From: Duganella aceris
GTDB lineage: Bacteria; Pseudomonadota; Gammaproteobacteria; Burkholderiales; Burkholderiaceae_D
DNA: 64,000 nucleotides
Reading direction: 5' to 3'
Assembly: GCF_011090165.1 (NCBI RefSeq)
Contig: NZ_JAADJT010000016.1
Span: 1 to 64,000 of the forward strand
Position numbers and translations under genes: made by a program. Below are positions 17,565 through 26,020 of the stretch, in pieces. The notes under the pieces were generated by a model. That model saw nothing but the letters and a program-made list of their open reading frames with translations, did no database searches and had not been told where the DNA came from. Within the stretch, counting starts at the first letter, position 1. Each line of letters starts with the position of its first letter.

Positions 17565-18697
17565 TGCGAGACTGCTTTCTTGCCCGCGTTGCGCGAGCGT
17601 TTAAACGACTGCATCAGCGCCAGCGGATGATAAGGATGATTCAGGTACAGGCGCCACGCGAACAGCCCGATCACCACCAGCAAAGCCACCAGATGCAGCG
17701 GCCACCAGGCCAGCGTGAACACCGTCTTGCCCTGCCTGACGCTGGCCTCCAGCAGCTTGACGAAGTTGTTGTAGCTGAAGAAGATCAACAGCGCGATGAT
17801 CAGGTTGGCCGAGCTGCCGGCGCGCGGATTGACGAAGCCGAGCGGGATCGCCAGCAGGATCAGGATCAGACAGGTCAGCGGCGACGCGACGCGCCACAAC
17901 AACTCGGCGCGCGCGCCGTTGCTCTCGTCCCCCAGCAGTTGCATGGTCGGGATGGCGTCGGTGTCGCGGCCGGTGTCGAGCTCCTGGTTCGGGCTGGTGA
18001 CGCGCATGCTGTAGCTCTCGAACTCCATGGTCTGGAAATCCGACTGGCCCGGCGTGCCCTGGTAGCGGCGGCCGTTCTTCAGCACCAGATAGCGCTCGCC
18101 TTTCGGCCCGGTGTTGACGATGCCTTCGCGCGCGACGATGACGGCGGTGCCCTTTTCATCGACGGTGTTGACGAACACGTTCTGCACCACGGCGGTCTTG
18201 CCGGCCACGCCTTCGACGAAGAAAATGCGGTTGGCCGACGCCGATTCCTTGAACTGTCCCGGCGAGATCTTTTGCAGGTCTTCGCGCTTTTCGAAGCGCT
18301 CCACGTACTCCGAGCTTTTCTGCTTGGCCCACGGCGTGGCGACGAAACTGAGCATGCCGGTGATCAGCACCAGCGGCAGGCCGAAGGTCAGCACCGGATA
18401 GATCCAGCGCGTCAGCGACATGCCGGAGGCGAACCACACCACCATCTCGGAATCGCGGTAGCTGCGGGTGACCACCATCAGTACTGAAATAAAGCTGGTG
18501 AGGATGAGGATAGTTGGCAGATAATTCAGCGTTGCGAAGACGATCAACGCGATCACGTCGCTCGATGCCACTTTGCCGCCCGCCGCCTTGCCGAGGACCG
18601 CGATCAGGGTCCAGGTAACGCAGATGCTGAACAGCACAGTAAAAGAGGCGCCGGCGGTGCTGGCCATTTCACGTCGTAGGGCGCGTTGAAAGATCAT
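17561..18697 (-). CDS. lptF: LPS export ABC transporter permease LptF
   Basis: Partner permease of LptG, 378 aa. Starts MIFQRALRREMASTAGASFTVLF and has the six-segment YjgP/YjgQ layout with a central periplasmic domain (SANRIFFVEGVAGKTAVVQNVFV). No ribosome site is visible before the ATG, and a TATAAA hexamer ends only about 5 bp upstream (18703-18708 on the minus strand). The start could lie very close to the transcription start. Divergent from pepA, the common gammaproteobacterial and betaproteobacterial order. Confidence 0.94.
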   Translation of the reverse strand: MIFQRALRREMASTAGASFTVLFSICVTWTLIAVLGKAAGGKVASSDVIALIVFATLNYLPTILILTSFISVLMVVTRSYRDSEMVVWFASGMSLTRWIYPVLTFGLPLVLITGMLSFVATPWAKQKSSEYVERFEKREDLQKISPGQFKESASANRIFFVEGVAGKTAVVQNVFVNTVDEKGTAVIVAREGIVNTGPKGERYLVLKNGRRYQGTPGQSDFQTMEFESYSMRVTSPNQELDTGRDTDAIPTMQLLGDESNGARAELLWRVASPLTCLILILLAIPLGFVNPRAGSSANLIIALLIFFSYNNFVKLLEASVRQGKTVFTLAWWPLHLVALLVVIGLFAWRLYLNHPYHPLALMQSFKRSRNAGKKAVSQ

Positions 18698-18764
18698 TCG
18701 AAGTTTATAATTCGGTAGTTAAGGCCCTCGTCACGGGGCCGCAAGTTTAATCACGGAGAATCAA

Positions 18765-20258
18765 ATGGACTTTAGCATAAAAGCATTCGATACAAAAAAC
18801 ACCATCGCCTCGGCCAAAGCCGGCGTAGTCGCCGTCGCGGTATTCGAGAACAAGAAGCTGTCCCAGGCCGCGAAAGCGCTGGACGGCTCCGGTGAAATCA
18901 CGGCTGCGCTCAAGTCCGGCGACATCACCGGCAAAGCCGGCACCACCCTCCTGCTGCGCGGCGTCAAGGGCGCCAGCGCCGAGCGCGTGCTGCTGGTCGG
19001 CCTGGGCAGCGACGAAGCGATCGGCGAAAAGAGCTTCGCCAGCGGCGTCGGCGCCGCGCTCAAGGCTTTCTCCGGCCTGGGCGCGAGCGACGCTATTATC
19101 GCACTGCCGATGACCGAAGTGAAAGAGCGCGACGTCAATTGGGCGATCCGCTGCGTGGTGCAGGGCGCGCACGAAGCCGTGTTCCGCACCGACGGCCAGA
19201 AGAGCAAGAAGGATCCGGCCGCCGCCGGCGTGAAGAAGATAGCGCTGGCCGTGCCGAACAACAGCGAGACCAAGATCGCGCTGGCGCAGGCGGTGGCGAT
19301 CGCCAACGGCGTCGACCTGACCAAGGAACTGGGCAACCTTTCGCCCAACATCTGCACCCCGACCTACCTGGCCAACACCGCCAAAAAACTGGGCAAGGAC
19401 TACAAGTTCGACGTCGAAGTCCTGGACCGCAAGCAGCTCGAAGCGCTGAAGATGAACAGCTTCCTGTCGGTCACCAACGGCAGCGACCAGCCGCCGAAGT
19501 TCATCATCATCAAGCACATGGGCGGCAAGGCCAAGGATGCGCCGGTGGTGCTGGTCGGTAAAGGCATCACCTTCGACAGCGGCGGCATCTCGCTGAAGGC
19601 CGGTCCGGGCATGGACGAAATGAAGTACGACATGGGCGGCGCCGCCTCGGTGCTGGGCACCTTCCGCGCCATCGGCGAAATGAACCTGAAGCTGAACGTG
19701 ATCGGCGTGATCGCCTCGTGCGAGAACATGCCGTCCGGCCGCGCCACCAAGCCGGGCGACATCGTCACCTCGATGAACGGCCTGACCATCGAGATCCTCA
19801 ACACCGACGCCGAAGGCCGCCTGGTGCTGTGCGACGCGCTGGCCTACTCCGAGCGCTTCAACCCGGCCGCCGTGATCGACATCGCCACGCTGACCGGCGC
19901 CTGCATCGTCGCCCTGGGCCACCACAAGAGCGGCCTGTTCACGCGCGACGACGAGGTCCACAACAAGCTGGCCGACGAGATCATCGCCGCCGGCAAGAAC
20001 GCCGGCGACACCGCGTGGCGCCTGCCGATCGGCGACGAGTACAACGAGCAGCTGAAGTCCAACTTCGCCGACCTGGCCAACATCGGCTCGCCGGGCGGCG
20101 CCTCGTGCACCGCCGCCGCGTTCCTGGAGAACTTCACCCGCAAGTACACCTGGGCGCATCTGGACATCGCCGGCACCGCCTGGAAATCGGGCGGCGCGAA
20201 AGGCGCCACCGGCCGTCCGGTGCCGCTGCTGTCGAACTTCCTGATCAACCGCGCGTAA
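18765..20258 (+). CDS. pepA: Leucyl aminopeptidase (M17)
   Basis: Cytoplasmic dizinc aminopeptidase of 497 aa, the usual length. The family signature NTDAEGRLVLCDALAYSE is present, with metal ligands in GKGITFDSGGISLKAG and the active-site region KYDMGGAASVLGTF. The N-terminal domain (about 1-170) is the variable M17 domain. GGAG lies 7 bp before the ATG. Divergent from lptF and followed by a strong terminator. Some PepA proteins also act as DNA-binding proteins; nothing here tests that. Confidence 0.96.
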   Translation: MDFSIKAFDTKNTIASAKAGVVAVAVFENKKLSQAAKALDGSGEITAALKSGDITGKAGTTLLLRGVKGASAERVLLVGLGSDEAIGEKSFASGVGAALKAFSGLGASDAIIALPMTEVKERDVNWAIRCVVQGAHEAVFRTDGQKSKKDPAAAGVKKIALAVPNNSETKIALAQAVAIANGVDLTKELGNLSPNICTPTYLANTAKKLGKDYKFDVEVLDRKQLEALKMNSFLSVTNGSDQPPKFIIIKHMGGKAKDAPVVLVGKGITFDSGGISLKAGPGMDEMKYDMGGAASVLGTFRAIGEMNLKLNVIGVIASCENMPSGRATKPGDIVTSMNGLTIEILNTDAEGRLVLCDALAYSERFNPAAVIDIATLTGACIVALGHHKSGLFTRDDEVHNKLADEIIAAGKNAGDTAWRLPIGDEYNEQLKSNFADLANIGSPGGASCTAAAFLENFTRKYTWAHLDIAGTAWKSGGAKGATGRPVPLLSNFLINRA

Positions 20259-20260
20259 CA

Positions 20261-20291
20261 AAAAAAAGCAGACCTCGGTCTGCTTTTTTTA
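20261..20291. terminator. Bidirectional rho-independent terminator after pepA
   Basis: Stem AGCAGAC/GTCTGCT with loop CTCG (20267-20284), flanked by an A-run on the left and a T-run on the right. It can stop pepA on the plus strand and the convergent lipoprotein gene on the minus strand. Confidence 0.88.
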
Positions 20292-20295
20292 CATT

Positions 20296-20745
20296 TCAGT
20301 ACAGGGTCACGCCCGCGGCGGGCGGCGGCCCCTCCTCCTGATCCTGCGCCGGATGCATCACCACCGTCAAGGTGGCGGGATAGTCGTAGCCGGCGCCGGT
20401 GTTCTTGTCGATGAAATAGCCGACGCCCGCCGTCAGCGCCAGGTTGCCCCACAGGTTGCCGTCGGCCTTGGCGTCGACCTTCTCGTACGCCCAGCCCTTG
20501 CCCGCCTTCTGGCAATCGATGCGCAGCGGTCCGGCGCTCTTGCGCAGCGTCACGCGCGCCGGCGTGGTCACGAACCACTTGCCGACGTCGTTGTACAGCA
20601 CGCAGCCGACACCGGCGATCTCGCGATGTTCCAGCACGGTTTGCACCAGCACGTTCTGTTGGGTCGATTCGGTCAGCGAAGCGCAACCGGCCAGGCCGAT
20701 CAAGGCCGGCAACAAGGCTGCCGTTGCAGCGGGGCGGAGGAACAT
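20296..20745 (-). CDS. Hypothetical lipoprotein
   Basis: Protein of 149 aa with a lipoprotein signal (MFLRPAATAALLPALIGLAGC, lipobox LAGC). The mature part is not recognised; it contains GVGCVLYNDVGKWFVTTPA and a glycine-rich hydrophobic stretch NLALTAGVGYFIDKNTGAGYDYP, which may form a membrane hairpin. I start at ATG 20745, with AGAGG upstream; the longer frame to 20790 would bury the signal peptide. It ends close to the pepA terminator. Confidence 0.8.
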   Translation of the reverse strand: MFLRPAATAALLPALIGLAGCASLTESTQQNVLVQTVLEHREIAGVGCVLYNDVGKWFVTTPARVTLRKSAGPLRIDCQKAGKGWAYEKVDAKADGNLWGNLALTAGVGYFIDKNTGAGYDYPATLTVVMHPAQDQEEGPPPAAGVTLY

Positions 20746-20805
20746 GGTCTGCCTCTGGAATAAAGATACAGACCAGTGTAGCAGCCCCAAGGGGCGGCCA
20801 TTCGA

Positions 20806-20994
20806 TCAATCAAGCGGCGTAAAGCGTTGCACTTTGACGCCATCGACTTCAATGATCTCGAAAAACACCTGTTTCGGCCGGCACCAGATGGACCCGTCGG
20901 CGGCGCGATACACGATGATGCTGCTTAAATCCGATTCCATGGTGGCCTCGCACACCAGCTCGTAGAGGCCGCCCTTGTAATGCCTGAAACGCAT
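20806..20994 (-). CDS. DUF1653 family small protein
   Basis: Protein of 62 aa matching the DUF1653 pattern: start RFRHYKGGLYELVCEA, then VVYR-type core IIVYRAADGSIWCRPKQVFFE and a closing VDGVKVQRFTPL. Function is unknown; the fold is a small beta barrel. It lies 9 bp downstream of a hypothetical gene on the same strand and may be in one transcript with it. Confidence 0.8.
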   Translation of the reverse strand: MRFRHYKGGLYELVCEATMESDLSSIIVYRAADGSIWCRPKQVFFEIIEVDGVKVQRFTPLD

Positions 20995-21003
20995 GAGGGT
21001 CGC

Positions 21004-21414
21004 TTAAGCGTTGTGGCGGACCGGTGCTTCGGTCGCGCTGCGCTCTTCCGCCTGCTCTTGCTGCTTCTTCTTCAAGCCCTGCACCACTTTCAGGATGTCG
21101 TCCAGGCCGCGCTCGCCACCTAGGGTGGAGAAGGCGTCCAGCACTTCGTTCAACACCTGGTTGCGCACGGCGGCTTCGTCGGAATTGATCGCAGGCGGAC
21201 GTTGCAGGGCTGCGACGGCGCGCTTTTCAGCGGCGGCGGCTTCCTTCTGCGCGGCGGTCTTGCGGCCGCCAGGCGTCTTGCCATGTTCCAGCGCCGCTTG
21301 CCAGATCACCCAGCGGCGTTGCGTTTCAAAGACCAGATACTCTTCTGGCTTATCTTCACGGCGGCGAACGATATGTCCGTCGCGCTGTGCCCATGCTTCA
21401 AATGCAGTTCGCAT
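21004..21414 (-). CDS. Conserved hypothetical, basic/helical protein
   Basis: Protein of 136 aa, not recognised. The N-terminal third (MRTAFEAWAQRDGHIVRRREDK...YLVFETQRRWVIWQAALEHG) looks like a small domain that may bind a phage- or plasmid-type partner; it is followed by an Ala/Lys-rich linker and a helical tail ending in a Lys/Gln/Glu-rich coil. I start at ATG 21414, with AAGGA 8 bp upstream; the frame extends to 21447. It is preceded by an unusually AT-rich gap. Confidence 0.65.
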   Translation of the reverse strand: MRTAFEAWAQRDGHIVRRREDKPEEYLVFETQRRWVIWQAALEHGKTPGGRKTAAQKEAAAAEKRAVAALQRPPAINSDEAAVRNQVLNEVLDAFSTLGGERGLDDILKVVQGLKKKQQEQAEERSATEAPVRHNA

Positions 21415-21833
21415 TTTCCAATTCCTTTGCAAATGCGCTACGCGCAATTCACTGTTAAAACTACAAGTAATTTCCGTATAGTACCATTTATTGCGCTATC
21501 ACAACACATAAATATACGCGGGCTTCGCAGTTGTTGGTTGCACACCGGAAACACTAGTTTTCCACTCAATTTGTACTAGTATATTTCTCTTTTGCTTACT
21601 TTGTCTCGTCTTATCGTTCTACTTTGACAACTACGAGACAATATTGGCAATTATTTTTCGATTTCACATATTTTGCAACATTTTAGGCCTTCACGCATCC
21701 ACCAAGTGAGTCTTTTTCATGTTTTTTTGTAAAAATCGACAAATAAGCAAGCTCATCTGTTAAATCCAGTTGCGGTAAGATGCGGATCAGACAGCGCAAC
21801 CGCTCCAGCCAACCCGCAAGGAACCCTCGACAC
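21415..21833. other. AT-rich intergenic stretch between a hypothetical gene and xthA
   Basis: A 419-bp gap without a credible gene, much richer in A/T than its surroundings. It holds two ACTAGT hexamers exactly 22 bp apart (21553-21558, 21575-21580). A possible minus-strand promoter for the hypothetical gene has -35-like TTGTGA and -10-like CTATAC spaced 17 bp (about 21481-21509). No clear xthA promoter is assigned. Confidence 0.5.
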
Positions 21834-22601
21834 ATGAAATTAGCTACATGGAATGTTAACTCACTGAACGTAAGACTGCCGCACGTTATGAAGTGGCTAG
21901 AGGAGAACCCCACCGATGTGTTATGTATTCAGGAAACAAAATTAACGGATGACAAGTTTCCGCTGGCCGCCATCGAGACCGCCGGCTATCACGTCGCCTA
22001 TACCGGCCAGAAAACCTACAACGGCGTGGCCATCATTTCCCGGCTGCCGATCGCCGACGTGGTCAAGAACAATCCGAAATACGAGGATCCGCAGCAGCGC
22101 ATCCTGGCCGCCACCATCGGCGGCGTGCGCGTGGTCTGCGCCTACGTGCCGAACGGGCAAAGCATCGATTCCGACAAATACGAGTACAAACTGGGTTGGC
22201 TGGCCGCCTTCCACGACTGGATCAAGGAGGAAGCGGCGCTGCACCCGCAACTGGCGGTGCTGGGCGACTACAACATCGCGCCGGAAGACCGCGACGTCCA
22301 CGACCCGGTGGCCTGGGCCGGCCAGGTGCTGGTGTCGGACAAGGAGCGCGCCGCGCTGCAGCGCTTGATCGATATCGGCCTGACCGATTCCTACCGGCTG
22401 TTCGAACAACCGGAGAAATCGTTCAGCTGGTGGGACTACCGCGCGCTGGGCTTCCGTCTCAACAAGGGCGTGCGCATCGACCACATCCTGCTGTCGCCGG
22501 AACTGGTCAAGCGCTGCACCGCCTGCGTGATCGACCGCGCGCCACGCAAGTGGGAACAGCCGTCGGACCACGCGCCGGTGATCGCCACGCTGACCGACTA
22601 A
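21834..22601 (+). CDS. xthA: Exodeoxyribonuclease III
   Basis: AP endonuclease and 3'-5' exonuclease for base-excision repair, 255 aa. Metal-binding and catalytic motifs of the family: LATWNVNSLNVRL, VLCIQETKLTDDKFP, the YNIAPEDRDVHDP region and the closing PSDHAPVIATL. Start ATG 21834 (AAGGA upstream) gives the canonical MKLATWNVNS; the longer frame adds a basic extension not seen in the family. It overlaps the end of the convergent GGDEF/EAL gene by 4 bp. Confidence 0.95.
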   Translation: MKLATWNVNSLNVRLPHVMKWLEENPTDVLCIQETKLTDDKFPLAAIETAGYHVAYTGQKTYNGVAIISRLPIADVVKNNPKYEDPQQRILAATIGGVRVVCAYVPNGQSIDSDKYEYKLGWLAAFHDWIKEEAALHPQLAVLGDYNIAPEDRDVHDPVAWAGQVLVSDKERAALQRLIDIGLTDSYRLFEQPEKSFSWWDYRALGFRLNKGVRIDHILLSPELVKRCTACVIDRAPRKWEQPSDHAPVIATLTD

Positions 22602-25600
22602 CTTCTCGGCAGCAGCAGCTGGGCCGTCGCGTGCGGCACCGGCTGCGAGAACAGATAGCCCTGCGCATACTGGCAACCGTAGCGCTGCAACAGCGCGTAC
22701 TGCTCTTCGGTCTCCACGCCCTCCGCCACCACCGACAACTGCAGGCTGTCCGACAGCGCGATGATCGCGGCGACGATGGCCTGGTCCTCGGCGCTGCTCT
22801 CCAGCTCCTTGATGAAGGCGCGGTCGATCTTGATCTTCTTGACCGGGAAGCGCTTCAGGTAGGCCAGGCTGGAATAGCCGGTGCCGAAATCGTCGATCGA
22901 CAGCCGGATCCCCATCGCGTTGATCTGGCCGAGAATATCCAGCGTCTGCTCGCCGTGCTGCATCAGCGCCGTTTCCGTGATCTCGAATTCCAGCAGCGAC
23001 GGCGCGATGCCGGTTTCGTCGAGGATGCGGCGTATCGATTCGATCAGGCCGCGGTGCATGAACTGGCGCGGCGACAGGTTCACCGCCAGCGGCACCGGCT
23101 TCATGCCCTGCTGCTGCCAGCGCATGCTCTGCATGCAGGCGGCGCGGATCACCCACTCGCCGATCGGCACGATCAAGCCGTTTTCCTCGATGATCGGAAT
23201 GAAGTGGTCCGGCATCACCAGCTCGTCGTCGGCGCGGCGCCAGCGCAGCAGCACCTCCATCGCGTGCAGGCGGCGCGTGCCGATATCCATGATGGGCTGG
23301 AAGTGCAGCTCGAATTCATTGCGCGCCAACGCGCCGCGCAGGCTGGACTCCAGCTCGAAGTGGCGCGCCGCCGTCTGGTTCATCGCCTCGCGGAAGAACT
23401 GATAGTTGTTCCTGCCGCTGGCCTTGGCGTGATACATCGCGGCGTCGGCGTGGCGCATCAGCGTCTCGACGTCGGCGCCGTCGTCCGGGTACACGCAGAT
23501 GCCGATCGACGGCGTGATGTGCAGGTTGCGGCCCTCCAGCGGGAAGCTCTCCGACAACGCCTCGATGATCTTTTCCGCCACCTGGCTGGATTCGTCGATC
23601 GAACGGATCCCCGGCACCAGCACCACGAACTCGTCGCCGCCGAGGCGCGCCACGGTATCGCTGGCGCGCACCGCGCGGCACAGCCGCGCCGCCACTTCCT
23701 TCAGCAGCTGGTCGCCGGTCATGTGGCCGAGCGAATCGTTGATGGTCTTGAAGCGATCCAGGTCGATGAACATCACCGCCAGCAGCCGCCCGGAGCGCTG
23801 CGCCGCCAGCATCGCGCGGTCCAGCCGGTCCGACAGCAAGGCGCGGTTCGGCAGGCCGGTCAGGCTGTCGTGGTAAGCCATGTGGTGCACCCGCGCCTCG
23901 GCCTGCCGGCGTTCGACGATCTCGCCCTGCAGCAGTGCGTTGGCGCCGGCCAGTTCGGCGGTGCGCTCGAGCACCCGCACCTCCAGCTCGTCGCGCGCGC
24001 GGCTGACCGCTTCGGCCGCCTCGCGCCGCGCCGTGACATCGTCCACCATCCACACCGAGCGGCCGTTGGCCTGCGCCAGGTCGAACGGACGGCCCGACAG
24101 CCGTCCCCAGAACGTGCTGCCGTCCTTGCGCACCAGCTTGTATTCCGAGACGTTGACCCGCCCTTCGCGGAAATCGCGCGCGGTCGCGGCGCGCGCCGCC
24201 TCCCAGGCCTGCTTGCCGTCGTACAGGGCCTGCACGCTGAGATGGTTCATCTCGCCCGGCGCATAGCCGAACAGCTCCTCCATCTTGGTGTTGCAGCGCA
24301 GGTTGCGCCCGCCCTCCACCACCGAGATGCCCAGCACCGCGCTGTCGAGGATGGCCTGGTTCTCCAGCAGCGCATTGCGCAGCGCCTCCTCCGCCCGCTT
24401 TTGCTCGGTGCGGTCCTCGATCACCCAGATCGTGCCTTGGCTCGGATCGTCCGGATTGACCACGTAGCCGATCAGCTGCGCCCACATGCGCGTGCCGTCG
24501 GCGCGGCACATTTCGATCTCGGTCTGGAACGGCTTGCCGATCGAGAGGAAGGGATAGGCCTCGGCGCCCAGCTTCTCGTAGGCTTCCTGCGACGGATACA
24601 GGGCGCGGCCGGGCATGCCCAGGCCGTTGTCGGCCTGGTAGCCGAACATCTCGGCGAAGCCACTGTTGTAGCGGGTGATGACGCGGTTCTTGGTGAACAG
24701 GATGCTCATCGAGGCGTTGGTCATGATGGCCTCGACCTCCATCTGGGTCTGGCGCGTGTGCGTCACGTCCTCCAGAATCCAGATGGTACCGCCGTCGCTG
24801 TGCTCATCGTCGACCGCCTTGGCGCGCACGCGGCACCAGAACAGGCTGCCGTCCTTGCGCTTGAACTGGTACTCGCGTTTTTCGAACGGCTGGCCGGTGC
24901 CCAGCAGCGGCGCCGCCTCGCGGCCGAACTCCGCGTGCAGCTCGGGCGACGGGAACACCGTCGACGCGTGCTGCCCCACCATCTCGTCGGCGGCGTAGCC
25001 GAACATCTCGGCCATGCGCGGATTACAGCTCAACATGATCTGCGCCTTGCTGAACAGGATGCCGACCGAGGCGTTGTCGAGAATCGCCTTCTGCTGCAGC
25101 AGCAACTGGCGGGTTTGCTCGTCGCGCTGTTTCTGCTCGTCGATGTCCTCCATGATCCAGACCGTGCCTTCGCTGGTATGCACCGGATCGATCGCGCGCG
25201 CGAAGGCGCGCACCCAGAACAGCGAACCGTCCTTGCGGCGCAGCCGCACCTCGGCCATGAAGGACTGGCCTTGCGACAGCGGCGGCCCGGCTTCGCGGCC
25301 CATCTGGATGAAGGCGTCCTCGTTCGGATAAAGGATCACGCTGGGCGAGCCCTCCAGTTCCTGGCGGCTGTAGCCCATCATTTCGGCGCAGCGGATATTG
25401 CACTCCCTGATCACGCCGTCGCGGCTGAACAGGATGCCGACGGCGGCGTTCTCCAGGATCGCCTGCTGCTCCAGCAGCGTCTTGCGCAGCGCGCGCTGAT
25501 CGCGCTGGACTTCGGTGATGTCGTGGAAAACGATGGTGACGCCGTCCGGCAGCGGCTTGACCCAGGCCTGCACCGACAGGTATTGGCCGCTGGCGCAGGT

Positions 25601-25855
25601 CAGGCAGCTGTCGAAGCGGCGGCCGGCACCGGCGGCGTTCAGCTGCTCGACGCTGGTGGCGCGCAGATGGCGCGCGAACAGATCGCCCACCGGGCGGCCG
25701 CAGGGATCGAAGCCGAGCAAGGCCACCAGTTCCGCGTTCGTGGCCAGCACGATGCCGTCGCCGCCGCTGGCGCAGGCGGGAACGCCGATCAGCGCCAGCG
25801 CGTCGGCAACGAACTCCGGATTAGTCGAAACGCGATTCATGTACACCCATGGCAC
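22598..25855 (-). CDS. Multi-PAS GGDEF/EAL cyclic-di-GMP signalling protein
   Basis: Protein of 1085 aa without membrane segments. A divergent N-terminal PAS (about 15-115) is followed by four tandem PAS/PAC units starting ILENAAVGILFS, ILDNASVGILFSK, IMTNASMSILFTK and ILDSAVLGISVVEG, each ending in a DITE-like linker. A coiled coil, a GGDEF domain (RLGGDEFVVLV, intact) and an EAL-type domain follow. The latter reads EVLLRW instead of EALLRW but keeps NLSPRQF, EITETALM, DDFGTGYSSL, KIDRAFIK and EGVETEEQ, so phosphodiesterase activity is possible. ATG 25840 is an alternative start. Confidence 0.93.
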   Translation of the reverse strand: MPWVYMNRVSTNPEFVADALALIGVPACASGGDGIVLATNAELVALLGFDPCGRPVGDLFARHLRATSVEQLNAAGAGRRFDSCLTCASGQYLSVQAWVKPLPDGVTIVFHDITEVQRDQRALRKTLLEQQAILENAAVGILFSRDGVIRECNIRCAEMMGYSRQELEGSPSVILYPNEDAFIQMGREAGPPLSQGQSFMAEVRLRRKDGSLFWVRAFARAIDPVHTSEGTVWIMEDIDEQKQRDEQTRQLLLQQKAILDNASVGILFSKAQIMLSCNPRMAEMFGYAADEMVGQHASTVFPSPELHAEFGREAAPLLGTGQPFEKREYQFKRKDGSLFWCRVRAKAVDDEHSDGGTIWILEDVTHTRQTQMEVEAIMTNASMSILFTKNRVITRYNSGFAEMFGYQADNGLGMPGRALYPSQEAYEKLGAEAYPFLSIGKPFQTEIEMCRADGTRMWAQLIGYVVNPDDPSQGTIWVIEDRTEQKRAEEALRNALLENQAILDSAVLGISVVEGGRNLRCNTKMEELFGYAPGEMNHLSVQALYDGKQAWEAARAATARDFREGRVNVSEYKLVRKDGSTFWGRLSGRPFDLAQANGRSVWMVDDVTARREAAEAVSRARDELEVRVLERTAELAGANALLQGEIVERRQAEARVHHMAYHDSLTGLPNRALLSDRLDRAMLAAQRSGRLLAVMFIDLDRFKTINDSLGHMTGDQLLKEVAARLCRAVRASDTVARLGGDEFVVLVPGIRSIDESSQVAEKIIEALSESFPLEGRNLHITPSIGICVYPDDGADVETLMRHADAAMYHAKASGRNNYQFFREAMNQTAARHFELESSLRGALARNEFELHFQPIMDIGTRRLHAMEVLLRWRRADDELVMPDHFIPIIEENGLIVPIGEWVIRAACMQSMRWQQQGMKPVPLAVNLSPRQFMHRGLIESIRRILDETGIAPSLLEFEITETALMQHGEQTLDILGQINAMGIRLSIDDFGTGYSSLAYLKRFPVKKIKIDRAFIKELESSAEDQAIVAAIIALSDSLQLSVVAEGVETEEQYALLQRYGCQYAQGYLFSQPVPHATAQLLLPRS

Positions 25856-25972
25856 CCTGTATAGATGCCACCTTACGCATTACTTACTTGGCGGCAGCAT
25901 TGTTGGCAGATCATAAACCACATTCACCACATAAGCCATTCTGTTGCCGCGCGCCGTCGCTAAAAACGACAA

Positions 25973-25990
25973 TGCCCGGAAACCCGGGCA
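25973..25990 (-). terminator. Rho-independent terminator of the actP operon
   Basis: Perfect 7-bp stem TGCCCGG/CCGGGCA with a 4-nt loop; on the minus strand it is followed by TTGTCGTTTTTA. It lies 30 bp after the stop codon of the symporter gene. The rest of the gap to 25855 shows nothing further. Confidence 0.75.
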
Positions 25991-26020
25991 CTGTGGCTCA
26001 TCGACGTCTTGTCAAATACA

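Noticed and set aside
22196..25864. 1222-aa plus-strand open frame.
   Set aside because: Antisense shadow of the multi-PAS protein; the sequence is Arg/Gln/His-rich without motifs, and the opposite strand has intact PAS, GGDEF and EAL domains.
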